DNA of 10,396 bases from Bacteroidota bacterium (GTDB lineage: Bacteria; Bacteroidota; Bacteroidia; 2-12-FULL-35-15): positions 1 through 10,396 of the forward strand of contig JAIOQD010000045.1 in the NCBI GenBank assembly GCA_021413595.1. The letters run 5' to 3'. Position 1 is the first letter of the stretch. Each line of letters starts with the position of its first letter. The notes under the pieces are model-generated. The model was not told where the DNA came from and ran no database searches. It saw nothing but the letters and a program-made list of their open reading frames with translations. Shown here piece by piece: positions 1 through 7,945 of this stretch. The position numbers and the translations under genes were made by a program.

Positions 1-1114
1 AGAGGTGCTCCAATAAAAAACAATACGATACATGCAATCGAAAGGGTGAATTTACGATGCCATTCAATTTGGTATTTCAATTTTGAGTACTCTTCCGCGT
101 CATTTTCATTAAGGATCGATTCCGAATACGCCTTAGTGCTGCGGGCAATGTTGGTTGCGCTTTCAATAATACTTAGTTGTTGCACTTTAGGAAATTTTGA
201 AAAAGAAATTGTATCAGAAACACTTTTTTTGGACGAATCCAATGTGGTCAAAAAGGAATTTGATTTAGCATAATAGCTTTGCTTCAACTGGTTAGTGAAA
301 TTAGTTTTTCGTTTTTCATTTTTTATTTCCAAAGAATCAACTGCATCATTTAACTGTGAAAGGTTAAGCATCTGATAATTGTTTTTAAATAGATCTTCGT
401 TGGTACGTGACATTTTGAATTCCGATAGATCGAAACGTATTACTCGTTCTTCAAACTTATCGCGAACCATTGGACGTGTTTCGATGTCTTTAGGATTATC
501 AACCATGTCCTTATAACTTACGCCATTTTTTAATGTTAAAACTAAGAATTTTTTGTCGGCAGTTTCTTCCATTTTTCCACTTTTAGCAGCTAATACAATA
601 TTATTACCTTGCATTGCCCTATGGTCATAAATCAAAATTTCACTTAATGATTTTTCATCCTTATCTTTTTTACCCACTCATAAACTAAATCCTTCCAGGC
701 TATTATAAAAAACTACTTCTTAAAATAACAAAGCAGGCTTAGATTCTCGAACAACATATAATAATGATAAAATGCACCGAGTGATAAACAAAAAGTAGTT
801 AAAATGAGAGGTGTCATTATTTTTTGCAACGATAATCCGGAACTTTTCATTGCAGTAAGTTCAAAATGCTCACCCAAATTACCAAAAGTCATTAATGATG
901 AAAGTAGTATCGCAAGTGGCAAAGCCATTGGAATGGTAGTAAGTGAGAAGTAAAAAAATAATTCTGATAAAATGCTGAAACTTAAACCTTTTCCTACAAA
1001 ATCATCAATATATTTAAAGATGAACATCATAAAAAATACAAACATTGCAATGAAAAAAGTCATTACAAAAGGACCTACGTATGATTTTAAAATAAATTTA
1101 TGCAGTGTTTTCAT
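1..1114 (-). pseudogene. LptF/LptG (YjgP/YjgQ) family LPS-export permease, broken and cut by the window edge
   Basis: LptF/LptG are the inner-membrane permease subunits of the LptB2FG transporter that extracts lipopolysaccharide for export. Translation from the ATG at 1114 begins MKTLHKFILKSYVGPF and gives the N-terminal membrane segments, including KYIDDFVGKGLS and AMKSSGLSLQKIMTPL. It is normal down to GAFY (778-767), then the frame changes. The next frame continues at 767 with SLLYVVRESKPALLF, stop TAA (722-720), EVVFYNSLEGFSL, stop TGA (680-678), then VGKKDKDEKSLSEILIYDH. From 677 to the left edge it is open (about 225 codons): the periplasmic jelly-roll region and the start of the next membrane segment, IEWHRKFTLSIACIVLFF. 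About 14 residues are missing at 765-770, going by the family pattern. The two stops sit where the family has Lys (IKEG) and Arg (S-I-R-V-G), and neighbouring residues have drifted too. I cannot decide between LptF and LptG. If real, the host needs another copy. Confidence 0.85.
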
Positions 1115-1121
1115 AAGAAGA

Positions 1122-1129
1122 CAAATATA
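1122..1129 (-). promoter_or_regulatory. -7 promoter element TATATTTG for the LptF/G-like gene
   Basis: Read on the minus strand, 1129-1122 is TATATTTG, a full match to the Bacteroidota -7 consensus TAnnTTTG. It lies only 7 nt before the ATG at 1114, so the transcript would be almost leaderless. No good -33 TTTG is visible about 19-20 nt upstream. The remainder of the 1115-1389 gap shows no gene I can support. Confidence 0.45.
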
Positions 1130-1389
1130 AGAATAATAAAGAAGCCCAGGATTGAGATTTAGTATCGAGATATAAGATATGCCCCGGTGTTTTATGTGGT
1201 GTTTTGGGGGTTGTTTTTCAATTATCCTGAAGGTTTTGAAATGTGCGTTTTTAAGAAGTGGTTCTTTGTTCAAGAATGATATCATTTTTTTGTTGCCGTG
1301 GAAATTACAAAAAACGTTAATTTTTATGGCATTAGGAATGTTAAGAATAAATTTTCTACCTTAGCATAACAATTATTAAATTTTTTGCA

Positions 1390-1767
1390 ATGATGAACTT
1401 AAAGGAGAAAATACTTCAGGTATTGGAAAAGAAAAATTACACCTATGCTGAGTTAGCAACTTATCTTTCCATGTCTGAGCCCGAATTAGATTTTGCAATC
1501 GAAAATAATACCATTGAAATACGCACACTTGAACTTATTTCGAAGGAATTACGTATTCCTTTATACAGCTTTTTTCGTGAAAATTTTGATGGTTTTGACT
1601 TTGAAAAAGAATCGTATTACAATGAAAATATTTGGAGTAAGGAAGAAGAATCCGAATCCATACCCAATTTAAAAACGCTTCGTCAGGAAATTGAGGCTTT
1701 ACGTGCTGATGTACTTAAAAAGGATCAATTAATTAATGCTTTAGAATCCAAAATTTCAAAACCTTAA
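1390..1767 (+). CDS. Small XRE-type helix-turn-helix protein with C-terminal coiled coil
   Basis: This 125-residue protein (124 if the second of two adjacent ATGs is used) is probably a DNA-binding regulator. Residues about 4-63 look like a Cro/CI-type helix-turn-helix: KEKILQVLEKKNYTYAELAT, then LSMSEPELDFAIENNTIEI, then LELISKELRIPLYSFFR. An acidic linker with several Tyr and Phe follows (about 64-92). Residues 93-122 (NLKTLRQEIEALRADVLKKD and on) have a leucine/isoleucine heptad pattern that suggests coiled-coil dimerisation. There are no membrane segments or signal peptide. It is divergent from the permease gene and convergent with tRNA-His, and ends at a strong hairpin. A near-consensus -7 element, TACCTTAG (1357-1364), lies 25 nt before the start. 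Target and ligand cannot be read from the sequence. Confidence 0.75.
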   Translation: MMNLKEKILQVLEKKNYTYAELATYLSMSEPELDFAIENNTIEIRTLELISKELRIPLYSFFRENFDGFDFEKESYYNENIWSKEEESESIPNLKTLRQEIEALRADVLKKDQLINALESKISKP

Positions 1768-1869
1768 AAAAAATCATGTTTTTAGGTCGAAACGTATAGG
1801 TTTTGAACCCAAAATGACCTATTTCGTTATTTATATAAAACAAAACGAAAGAAATTAATTAAAAAAAAT

Positions 1870-1908
1870 CAAAAAAAAGCTCCCGAAAAAATCGGGAGCT
1901 TTTTTTTT
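1870..1908. terminator. Bidirectional rho-independent terminator
   Basis: A perfect 9-bp stem, AGCTCCCGA (1878-1886) with TCGGGAGCT (1892-1900), encloses an AAAAA loop. It has eight T on the right (1901-1908) and an A tract on the left, so it can stop transcription from both sides: the helix-turn-helix gene from the left and tRNA-His from the right. Confidence 0.9.
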
Positions 1909-1911
1909 AAG

Positions 1912-1986
1912 GGTGGCCAATGGGGCTCGAACCCACGACCCTCGGTACCACAAACCGATATTCTAACCAACTGAACTATGGCCACC
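1912..1986 (-). tRNA. tRNA-His (anticodon GTG)
   Basis: The minus strand folds as a full cloverleaf. The acceptor is GTGGCCA (1985-1979) with TGGCCAC (1919-1913). The histidine-specific extra G (1986) sits opposite the discriminator C (1912). The anticodon stem is TCGGT/ACCGA with loop TTGTGGT, giving anticodon GTG (1951-1949). The T arm holds GGTTCGAGCC. The 3' CCA is not encoded. It is the only tRNA in the window. Confidence 0.95.
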
Positions 1987-2003
1987 ATAGAATTTTGAGA
2001 CTG

Positions 2004-2011
2004 CAAAGATA
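2004..2011 (-). promoter_or_regulatory. -7 promoter element TATCTTTG for tRNA-His
   Basis: Minus-strand 2011-2004 reads TATCTTTG, a perfect match to the Bacteroidota TAnnTTTG element, and lies 17 nt upstream of the tRNA 5' end. The -33 region is A/T-rich without a clear TTTG. Confidence 0.6.
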
Positions 2012-2157
2012 CAGTTTTTTACAATTTTTTTGAATTAAAAAAAATAAATATTTAGTAATCTTGAATTTTTGGCATTTAGTGATCCTTTTCACTCAATTTA
2101 TTTTTTTTAATGTATTGGGTAAATCCTCTTAATTATTGCGTAATTTGCGTGCTCAAA

Positions 2158-4079
2158 ATGGCTGAAAACTCAACAAATATAACACTTCAAGTTGAAGGTA
2201 TGGATTGCACAGCCTGTGCATTAGGCATAACTAAAAGCCTTCAAAAAAAGGGATTAGAAAATGTTTTTGTTGATTTTTCAACTGGTGAAGCATCTTTTTT
2301 GCTGGAGGATAAAGGTAAACTGCCTTCGATTATAAAAAGTATTGATGATTTAGGCTATAAAGTGGTTGACAGCAAATACCGGGAAGAAAATGAAGGTAAA
2401 ATGTCAACAATTGAAAAACGCTTTTATTTTACACTTCCTTTTACTATTATTTTATTTTTCGGGCACATGTTGCTTCCCCATGATTTTTTATTAAATCACC
2501 CCATTGTACAACTTTTTATATGCTTACCTGTTTTTATTACCGGTATTGTCCAATTTGGGAAAAGCGCCTGGGGTTCATTAAAAACAGGAGTGCCCAATAT
2601 GGATGTGCTAATATTCATTGGTTCTTCCTCTGCATTTATTTATAGTATCATTGGTATATGGATGCACTATGGTACCCATGAGGTACATAATTATTTGTTT
2701 TTTGAAACTGCAGCAACCATTATCACGCTTGTTTTATTAGGTAATGTATTTGAACATCGTTCTGTAAGACAAACTACAACCGCTATTCGTGAGCTAACTG
2801 CAATACAGGTTACCACTGCAAAAATGATTAGTTTACAAATGGGTAAAGAGGTAATTACCGAAGTTGATTATAAGAATATCCAAAAGCGCAACAAGCCAAA
2901 CCGAATATTCAGAAGCTTGGAGATAAAATAAGTGCCATATTTGTTCCTATAGTTCTTGGAATTTCGATAATTACATTTTGTATCAATTATTTTTTTGTTG
3001 ACTTTCCTATCTCTGTAGATCCCCTACAGGAAGCGATCATGAGAAGTATTGCAGTACTTGTTATATCTTGTCCTTGCGCTATGGGACTTGCAACACCCAC
3101 GGCCGTGATGGTTGGGATAGGCAGGGCTGCAAAAAAAGGTATTTTAATTAAAGGTGGAAGTACCTTAGAAGAATTTGCTAAGATCAAAAATATTGTATTT
3201 GATAAAACAGGAACACTTACTACGGGGGATTTTAAAATTAAAAAGATCGAATCTATTGATGGGGTAAGCGAAACGGAAGTGAAAGAAATTTTGTTTGTTC
3301 TTGAACAACATTCTTCTCATCCTATTGCAAAATCAATTATTACCGAACTTAGTGGAACAATAGGAACTATAAAATTCAGTAGCATCAAAGAAGAAAAAGG
3401 CTTAGGAATAACAGCTACCGATGACCAAAATAATACCTATCAGGTGGGATCGTATAAAATTGCAGCTCATCTCAGTTCAAATGATTCACATAACATTTAC
3501 GTATTGAAAAACAATTTGTTGATTGCTACAATTGACATTGAAGATGCTATAAAGCTCAATGCCAAGGAAACCATCACAGAACTTCAGGGACAGGGCATTA
3601 CAACAATTATGCTCAGCGGTGATAATCGAAAAAAATGTGAAGATTTAGCAAAAAAAATAAATATAGCAAAGGTATTCAGCGAACAGTCGCCCTCACAAAA
3701 ATTGGAGGTAATTGAACAACTGACAAAAAAATCTCCAACAGCAATGGTTGGTGATGGTATAAATGATGCTCCTGCTTTGGCCAAAGCAACGGTAGGTATT
3801 TCATTGAGTAATGCTACTCAGGTAGCGATACAAACAGCACAAATTATTTTATTGAAAAATAATGATCTGTCAATGCTTACTCAGGCACATCTGATCAGCA
3901 AACATACACTCATCACTATCAAGCAAAATTTATTCTGGGCTTTTTTTTATAACATAGTAGCCATACCTGTTGCCGCTTTTGGCTTATTAAGCCCTACTGT
4001 TGGAGCCTTGACAATGGCTTTTTCTGACGTAATTGTAATTGGAAATTCGATCCGGTTAAAAACTAAAAAGTTAGATTAA
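2158..4079 (+). pseudogene. copA: CopA-like copper-translocating P1B-type ATPase lacking its actuator domain
   Basis: The intact family pumps Cu(I) out of the cytoplasm using ATP. The start chosen is ATG 2158 (MAENSTNITLQVEGMDCTAC); the extension to 2110 is not family-like. Frame 1 (2158-2886) holds the heavy-metal-associated domain with GMDCTAC (Cys17, Cys20) and the first four membrane segments, ending EVDYKNIQK. Frame 2, from 2886, resumes at AQQAKPNIQKLGDKISAIFV, then carries SCPCAMGLATP (metal site, Cys codons 3069 and 3075), DKTGT (phosphorylated Asp codon 3201), SSHPIAKSI, VGDGINDAPAL (from 3747) and the last two membrane helices. Missing between them is roughly 75-100 residues: most of the actuator domain, including the TGE dephosphorylation loop. 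Without TGE and in two frames it cannot work. A weak promoter-like TAATTTG (2141-2147) lies 10 nt before the ATG. The 3' end is 6 nt from the next gene. Confidence 0.9.
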
Positions 4080-4085
4080 AATAGT

Positions 4086-5939
4086 ATGCAAAATAATTTT
4101 TCTACTATTTTGGATGAAACTGAAAGCCCGATACGCTTCAATATTTTATTTTTAACAAAATGGTATCCAAATAAATTTGATCCGCAATTGGGGGTGTTTG
4201 TCAAAAAGCACGCTAAAGCGGTTTCTGATCTATGCAATGTAATTGTTTTGTATGCGTGTGCTGACGAAAATGCCACTACCTACGAAACAATTATTTCAAA
4301 CCCGCAGAATTTTACTGAAATCATTGTTTATTATAAAAAGGACAATTCCATACTAAAATCAATAATTAATCCATTCCGTTATATTAAAGCCAATAAAATT
4401 GGAATACGTGAGGTTCAAAAAACATTGGGAGTGATCGATCTGATCCATGTTAATGTATTGAACCGACCGGGACTAATAGCGCTGCTCATTAATAAATTAA
4501 AAGGTATCCCTTTTATTATTACAGAACATTGGACGGGTTATGTATCTGGTAAATATGAAAAAGCAAGTGTTCTGAAAAAATGGTTTACCAAATTAATAAT
4601 TAAAAATGCAAGTGCTGTAACTACGGTTTCTGAAAGTTTACAGAAAAAAATGCAGGAACTAGGATTGCATGCCAAGTATGAGGTAGTCCCCAATATAATT
4701 GAAAGTATTGATTTGGCTGAACCTTCAGCTATTTCTACATCAGAGGCAGCTCCTGCTAAGATAAAAATTTTGACAGTTGCTGATCTGCTGTATGCTCATA
4801 AAAATATAAGTAGCATTATAAAGGCAATAGCAAGCATTTCAAAACAAAACTCAATTATTGAATATCATATCATTGGTGATGGTCCTGATAAATTGATGCT
4901 TTCAGCACTTGCTGACTCATTACAAGGTGTTGCTAAATTTATTTTTTTTCATGGTAGGCATACCAATGAATATGTTTATGATTTTTTGAAACAGGTTGAT
5001 TTTGTTGTAATCAACAGCAATTTTGAAACGTTTTCGGTTGTTGCTGCTGAGGCTTTGGCAAATGGAAAGCCTGTTATTTCAACTATTTGCGGTGGCCCGG
5101 AAGAATTTATTACTCCAAACCATGGAATATTAATTGTCCCAGGAGATCAAAAACAATTGGAAGAGGCTATCACTAAAATGATCTCCAACTTCAAAAATTA
5201 TGATGCGCAAGAATTAAATCGGTATATCAGTCAAAAATATAATTATCAAACTATTGGTAAACAGTTTTATAACATTTATAAGCCGTTGATAACAAACTTT
5301 ACGGTTGGATTATCCGGTAAAAAATTACCAATCGATCCCGCATGGAAGGTGCTGGATGTAGGCAGCGGTCATCGCCCAAATAGGAGGGCAAATGTTTTAA
5401 TTGATAATGAACTGAATGAAACAGAGCATCGTTCAGGAAAAAAAGCAAGTGTACCATCTGATAAAAAAATGGTTGTAGGCGATGCACTCAATATGCCTTT
5501 TAAGGACAAAGAATTTGATTTTATTATCGCTTCACATATTGCAGAGCACATTGATGATCCCGAACAGTTTTGTAAAGAACTTGCACGTGTTGGAAAGCGG
5601 GGATATATCGAAACCCCGGGTGCTTTAGATGAATTCTTTTTGAATGAACCTTTTCACAAATGGATTGTAAGCAAAAAAAATAATTGTTTGATTTTTAAGG
5701 AGAAGAATAATTTCAAACCATTTTCCGAATTTTTTTATGGATTGTACTACTTAAACGAAGCCCGCACCGGACACAAGCCACTTTACTCAACGAATTATCT
5801 TTTTAAATTAAAATCGAAATTTCTTGGTAAAATATGGCCTTACCTGCCAAACACATATACTCGGTTTTATTGGGAAAATTCCATTCAGGTAAAAGTAATT
5901 CTTCGAAATAAGAACACTGCTAAACAAATTATTAAATGA
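4086..5939 (+). CDS. Fused GT4-type glycosyltransferase and SAM-dependent methyltransferase
   Basis: This 617-residue protein is probably cytoplasmic and works on cell-surface glycan precursors. Residues about 18-400 are a GT-B glycosyltransferase of the GT4 type. It starts with the acceptor-side motif NILFLTKWYPNKFDPQLGVF and the signature ITEHWTGY. The nucleotide-sugar half has IIGDGPDKL (262-270) and the EX7E motif at Glu314/Glu322, followed by ALANGKPVI. Residues about 418-540 are a class I methyltransferase: motif I VLDVGSGHR (422-430), VVGDALNMPF, FDFIIASHIAEH (478-488), and RVGKRGYIETPG. The methyltransferase part resembles proteins usually encoded alone; here one frame runs through both without a break. 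No signal peptide or membrane helix is evident. It starts 6 nt after the broken copper ATPase and overlaps the next gene by ATGA. Sugar, acceptor and methylated group are unknown. Confidence 0.85.
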   Translation: MQNNFSTILDETESPIRFNILFLTKWYPNKFDPQLGVFVKKHAKAVSDLCNVIVLYACADENATTYETIISNPQNFTEIIVYYKKDNSILKSIINPFRYIKANKIGIREVQKTLGVIDLIHVNVLNRPGLIALLINKLKGIPFIITEHWTGYVSGKYEKASVLKKWFTKLIIKNASAVTTVSESLQKKMQELGLHAKYEVVPNIIESIDLAEPSAISTSEAAPAKIKILTVADLLYAHKNISSIIKAIASISKQNSIIEYHIIGDGPDKLMLSALADSLQGVAKFIFFHGRHTNEYVYDFLKQVDFVVINSNFETFSVVAAEALANGKPVISTICGGPEEFITPNHGILIVPGDQKQLEEAITKMISNFKNYDAQELNRYISQKYNYQTIGKQFYNIYKPLITNFTVGLSGKKLPIDPAWKVLDVGSGHRPNRRANVLIDNELNETEHRSGKKASVPSDKKMVVGDALNMPFKDKEFDFIIASHIAEHIDDPEQFCKELARVGKRGYIETPGALDEFFLNEPFHKWIVSKKNNCLIFKEKNNFKPFSEFFYGLYYLNEARTGHKPLYSTNYLFKLKSKFLGKIWPYLPNTYTRFYWENSIQVKVILRNKNTAKQIIK

Positions 5940-6566
5940 ATAAGTTAAGTAAATTATTAAAAGCAATAACGTTGATAATCAGGCAGCCCGCACTATTAAA
6001 CAAAGTGCTCGATGATTCGGATGTAAATAAACAACAGGTAATTGAAACGTACCACTTACCTAAAGGATTAAAAACCATTGATATTAGAGATTTGTTACCT
6101 GATTTTACTGAAACCGTTGAACCATATTGCTCAATTGACGGGGGATCTACTCCTTTTGATCTGGCTTTATTAAAAGGTTTAGCAAAAAGAAAAACAGATT
6201 GTAATTATTTTGAGATCGGCACATGGCGCGGTGAAAGTGCTGCTAATGTGGCAAGTGTTGCTAAAAATGTTGTAACTCTTAATTTACCGGATGAGGAAAT
6301 GCTTAAGATGGGGCTTGATAAAAGGTATGTGGGGTTGCATCGTTTCTTTTCTAATGGTTTAAAAAATGTAACTCCTGTTCAGTGTATTACGCGGTATTTT
6401 AGATGGTTCGCCTTCTGAAAAGCGAGGGAATATATACCGTGTATCAAATACGTTGTGTGCCATTTATATTGCAGGTTCTGTAAAGGCAGAATATATTGAA
6501 TCCTTTCCTTTGCCTGATAAATATTTTTCTATTTCCCTGAAGGTAAAAACTGGCTCAATGCAATAA
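5936..6566 (+). pseudogene. Class I SAM-dependent methyltransferase with internal deletion and IS-altered end
   Basis: The ATG overlaps the previous stop (ATGA), suggesting translational coupling in a glycan-modification operon. Frame 1 (5936 to about 6383) gives residues 1-150, including the SAM-binding motif YFEIGTWRGES (91-101), VVTLNLPDEEM, and GLHRFFSNGLKNVTPVQC. It then runs into an unrelated tail and stops at 6416-6418. In the frame offset by one, 6384-6551 encodes the expected C-terminal part: GILDGSPSEKRGNIYRVSNT, LCAIYI, then ESFPLPDKYFSISLKVKT. The middle, where relatives have the acidic loop FIDGDHHY and WHDY-type residues, is gone (roughly 60-70 residues), with a frameshift. The last codons are changed too: the IS starts at 6552 and supplies GSMQ and stop TAA (6564-6566). 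The original ending, Leu then TAG (7991-7996), survives beyond the IS. Family role is likely methylation of a sugar or glycan; the substrate is unknown. Confidence 0.82.
6544..6551. repeat. Target site duplication, left copy (TAAAAACT)
   Basis: These 8 bases directly precede the IS left tip and are identical to 7983-7990 directly after the right tip. Eight bases is the duplication size usual for ISL3-family elements. Confidence 0.93.
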
Positions 6567-6588
6567 GGTGAGGACTAGGTACATTATC
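6552..6588 (+). repeat. Left terminal inverted repeat of the IS
   Basis: It begins GGCTCA and has a second conserved block GTGAGGA (6568-6574). It pairs with 7946-7982 at 26 of 37 positions. The stop codon of the transposase (6586-6584) lies inside it. Confidence 0.88.
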
Positions 6589-7576
6589 CAAATAATTTTT
6601 CAAGCCTAAAAAGAAAAAAATCAACATCTCTCACTCCTTTTTGCTTGGCTCTGAAAAGCTTTATTTTAGAGTTGAACGATTCAGCATTTGCATTTGTGTT
6701 TCTGTTTGTAAAGAAGTTTAAAATATTCTCTAAATGGTGTCCTATTGACCTTGCAGCACTATTAAATTCGGCTAATTCTGTTTGGCTTGTGATTATTTCT
6801 ATCCATTCTATGAATTGTTTTTTTGCATTTCCTGAATTATGATTTTCATATATGTTTCTAAATTGTACAGCATATTGATAGGCTTTTTTAAGTAGAGGAT
6901 ATTTGCTAAACAATATTACCGAACGGTGTTGTTGGCTAATTGTCCATGCGGTTTCGTGTTTAAATAATAAAAATCGGCTTCGTGTCAACAATTGCTTCAA
7001 TGTATCTCCATTGGAGAAAATCTCAGGGTGATATTTTTTCCCATTCTGTTTTGCCGCTTTTATAGCTTCATTTTCCTTGGCTATTGCTTCCCATCTATAT
7101 TTTATTCGAACATGTTGCAATGCTTCTAATACAAGTTTTACTACATGAAATCGATCCGTTACTATACGAGCATTGGGAAAGCTACTTCGTGCGGCTGATG
7201 CCATGTTTGCCGCCATGTCTAAGGTTATTTCTTTTACTTGCAATCGTTTGGCTATCGGTATTTTTTCTAGTACTGAATTTATTTTACCAGACTCGGTACT
7301 GGCTATCATCGCTACTATTGTTCCCGTTTTTCCTTTGCCCTGTTTTGATGTTACAAATGTGTATAGTTCTCCTTTAGATAAGGATACTTCATCTATACTC
7401 AAGTGTTCGCTTATGTTTTGTGGATATAATAAATAGTCTTTTGCATGGGGCTTTTGTTCCCATGATGGATAGTCACCTGTTTTATGTTTATATGAGCGAT
7501 AAAGGGCTTTGGATTTTACTTTATGATAATAAGCTACAGTGCTTATTGTATCTTCCTTTGTATCTATTTCCTTATT
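6584..7576 (-). CDS. IS transposase, catalytic part (ISL3-type DDE), second frame
   Basis: This is the catalytic domain that cuts and joins the IS ends. The open frame starts at 7576 just inside the end of the first transposase frame (5-nt overlap) and has 330 codons. It has no ATG near its beginning, so it is probably reached by frameshifting or slippage; a TTG at 7402 is a poor alternative because homology starts well before it (KIDT-like EIDTKEDT, YPSWEQKPHAKDYLLYP). Visible catalytic residues are Asp in LSIDEVSL (codon 7393), Asp in VTDRFHV (codon 7156) and Glu in ANAESFNSKIK (codon 6682). The helical insertion with KYRWEAIAKENEAI lies between the last two. It ends VDFFLFRLEKLFG, which looks like a natural terminus. 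No lesion is visible in this part. Confidence 0.85.
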   Translation of the reverse strand, partial: NKEIDTKEDTISTVAYYHKVKSKALYRSYKHKTGDYPSWEQKPHAKDYLLYPQNISEHLSIDEVSLSKGELYTFVTSKQGKGKTGTIVAMIASTESGKINSVLEKIPIAKRLQVKEITLDMAANMASAARSSFPNARIVTDRFHVVKLVLEALQHVRIKYRWEAIAKENEAIKAAKQNGKKYHPEIFSNGDTLKQLLTRSRFLLFKHETAWTISQQHRSVILFSKYPLLKKAYQYAVQFRNIYENHNSGNAKKQFIEWIEIITSQTELAEFNSAARSIGHHLENILNFFTNRNTNANAESFNSKIKLFRAKQKGVRDVDFFLFRLEKLFG

Positions 7577-7925
7577 TTAAAAAATCAGATAACTCTTTAG
7601 TAAACTTCGTCCCTTCTGCTATCAGCGTAAAGTCCCTATGAACATAAGTTTTATCCTGTTTGTGACACCAACGTCTTCTATGGATTTCCAAATAAACAGC
7701 CTTGCCTCGTAATGGGAAATCTTGTATTAATCGCGGTTTATAAAAACCTTTTGACTCATATAAATCACAATCTATTTCTATTGGCAAAATGTTTTTTTCT
7801 TCAAGAATGATAAGATAATGCTCTGATCGATTCTTTGTTGCTGAGATTTCATTCATTTGCTGTACCTCAAAGTATTCTAATAAACCTTTAGGCAATAAGT
7901 ATTTTACTAATTCTTTATATTCCAT
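7572..7925 (-). CDS. IS transposase, N-terminal part (ISAon1-like N-terminal region protein)
   Basis: This 117-residue protein starts at ATG 7925 (MEYKELVKYLLPKGLLEYFE) and ends at TAA 7574-7572. It matches the pattern of the separate N-terminal ORF of ISAon1-type elements: a short helical start, then ESKGFYKPRLIQDFPLRGK, then RRRWCHKQDKTYVHRDFTLI and GTKFTKELSDFLK. It probably provides DNA end binding. The last codons before the stop are TTT TTA AAA TAA. The catalytic part lies in the frame reached by +1 (or -2); the -1 frame closes after three codons. Losing one A of the AAAA run would fuse both parts as DFLNKEIDTKED. Confidence 0.8.
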   Translation of the reverse strand: MEYKELVKYLLPKGLLEYFEVQQMNEISATKNRSEHYLIILEEKNILPIEIDCDLYESKGFYKPRLIQDFPLRGKAVYLEIHRRRWCHKQDKTYVHRDFTLIAEGTKFTKELSDFLK

Positions 7926-7945
7926 AATTTAGATTTGTTCCCTAA

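Noticed and set aside
46..273. 75-codon plus-strand open frame at the left edge
   Set aside because: It is antisense to the permease jelly-roll region, which is clearly coding on the minus strand.
1115..1285. N-terminal extension of the permease frame to 1285
   Set aside because: The family starts with MKTLHKFILKSY-like sequence at 1114, and a good -7 promoter element lies just before it, inside the proposed extension.
2110..2157. Upstream ATG extending the copper ATPase by 16 residues
   Set aside because: The added MYWVNPLNYCVICVLK is not family-like; the metal-binding domain begins normally from ATG 2158.
5299..5551. Minus-strand open frames opposite the methyltransferase domain
   Set aside because: The plus strand carries conserved methyltransferase motifs there.
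7084..7436. Plus-strand open frames inside the IS
   Set aside because: They are antisense to the transposase and have cysteine- and leucine-rich composition typical of shadow frames.
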